Below are positions 5,984-6,150 of a stretch of DNA of 6,150 bases, piece after piece. Source of the stretch: Bacteriovoracaceae bacterium. Its GTDB lineage: Bacteria; Bdellovibrionota; UBA1018. The position numbers and the translations under genes were made by a program. The stretch covers positions 1 through 6,150 of the forward strand of contig CANFHS010000143.1 in NCBI GenBank assembly GCA_947446835.1, read 5' to 3'. The stretch's first letter is position 1. Each line of letters begins with the position of its first letter. The notes under the pieces were generated by a model. The model made no database searches. It worked only from the letters and a program-made list of their open reading frames with translations, and was not told the origin of the DNA.

Positions 5984-6150
5984 TCGTCTTGACGCGGTAG
6001 CCGACGCCGCGGACGGTCTCGATCAGCTCGCCGCACTCCCCGAGCTTCTTGCGGAGGCCGAACACGTGGGTGTCGACCGTGCGGTCCACCACCGAAACCC
6101 CTTCGCCCTGCACCAGATCGATGAGCTGGTTGCGGGTCAGCACCTTGCCC
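5976..6150 (-). CDS. phoB: PhoB/OmpR-family response regulator, C-terminal end (runs off the window)
   Basis: Only the last 57 residues are visible; the receiver domain and the start lie beyond the window edge. They form the second half of an OmpR/PhoB winged-helix DNA-binding domain: VLTRNQLIDLVQG, then the recognition-helix region VVDRTVDTHVFGLRKKLG, then the wing ELIETVRGVGYRVK and a short NA end. This is a close fit to PhoB-type regulators, which bind Pho boxes and activate phosphate-starvation genes once phosphorylated by PhoR. The stop TGA (5976-5978) overlaps the phoR start in the order ATGCCTGA, the classic coupled phoBR arrangement. The name is inferred mainly from the neighbouring PhoR-like kinase; another OmpR-family subtype is possible. 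Confidence 0.85.
   Translation of the reverse strand, partial: GKVLTRNQLIDLVQGEGVSVVDRTVDTHVFGLRKKLGECGELIETVRGVGYRVKTNA

Noticed and set aside
4679..5992. 437-codon open frame on the plus strand opposite the phoR-like gene
   Set aside because: It is fully antisense to a kinase with all HisKA and ATPase motifs, has a shadow-like Arg/Asp/Leu/Gln composition and no recognisable motif.

Overview
The window is GC-rich (G and C clearly dominate, mostly at third codon positions) and densely coding. It reads as an ordinary chromosomal stretch of a Gram-negative-type bacterium: one gene product has a Sec signal peptide, and the window encodes a Tex protein, an AhpC-type peroxiredoxin and a PhoB/PhoR pair. 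The proteins would suit a high-GC deltaproteobacterial-type lineage, but that placement is an impression. No mobile element, tRNA, rRNA or CRISPR array was seen.

Layout. Positions 1-227 (minus) hold the first 75 codons of a GNAT acetyltransferase. A 182-base divergent gap separates it from a rightward group: a secreted, helix-rich protein of unknown function (410-1039), the RNA-binding transcription-associated protein Tex (1102-3618) and a 66-residue DUF5522-type Cys-rich protein (3630-3830). A leftward group faces it: phoB-like (C-terminal end only, 5976-6150) overlapping a phoR-like histidine kinase (4607-5983), then an AhpC/TSA peroxiredoxin (3968-4510) that probably has its own promoter. 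The groups converge on a 137-base gap at 3831-3967.

That gap is the most unusual part. It carries an A/T-rich cluster of six DnaA-box-like 9-mers (3837-3905). Five of them start at positions 3849, 3857, 3873, 3889 and 3897, spaced 8-16-16-8. A perfect 14-bp GC-rich hairpin follows (3928-3958). No dnaA, dnaN or other classic origin neighbour is in view, and the flanking genes point toward the site, so its role is open: a DnaA-titration or regulatory site, an atypical origin, or something else.

The second notable feature is the Tex C-terminal tail. It is built from two blocks of three 24-bp repeats, each encoding an Arg/His/Glu-rich octapeptide, and most units also form a small palindrome (CGTGGC-N4-GCCACG).

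Functionally, PhoB/PhoR would sense and respond to phosphate limitation, the peroxiredoxin would remove peroxides, and Tex would act on RNA or transcription complexes. Nothing in the sequence links these into one dedicated new system.
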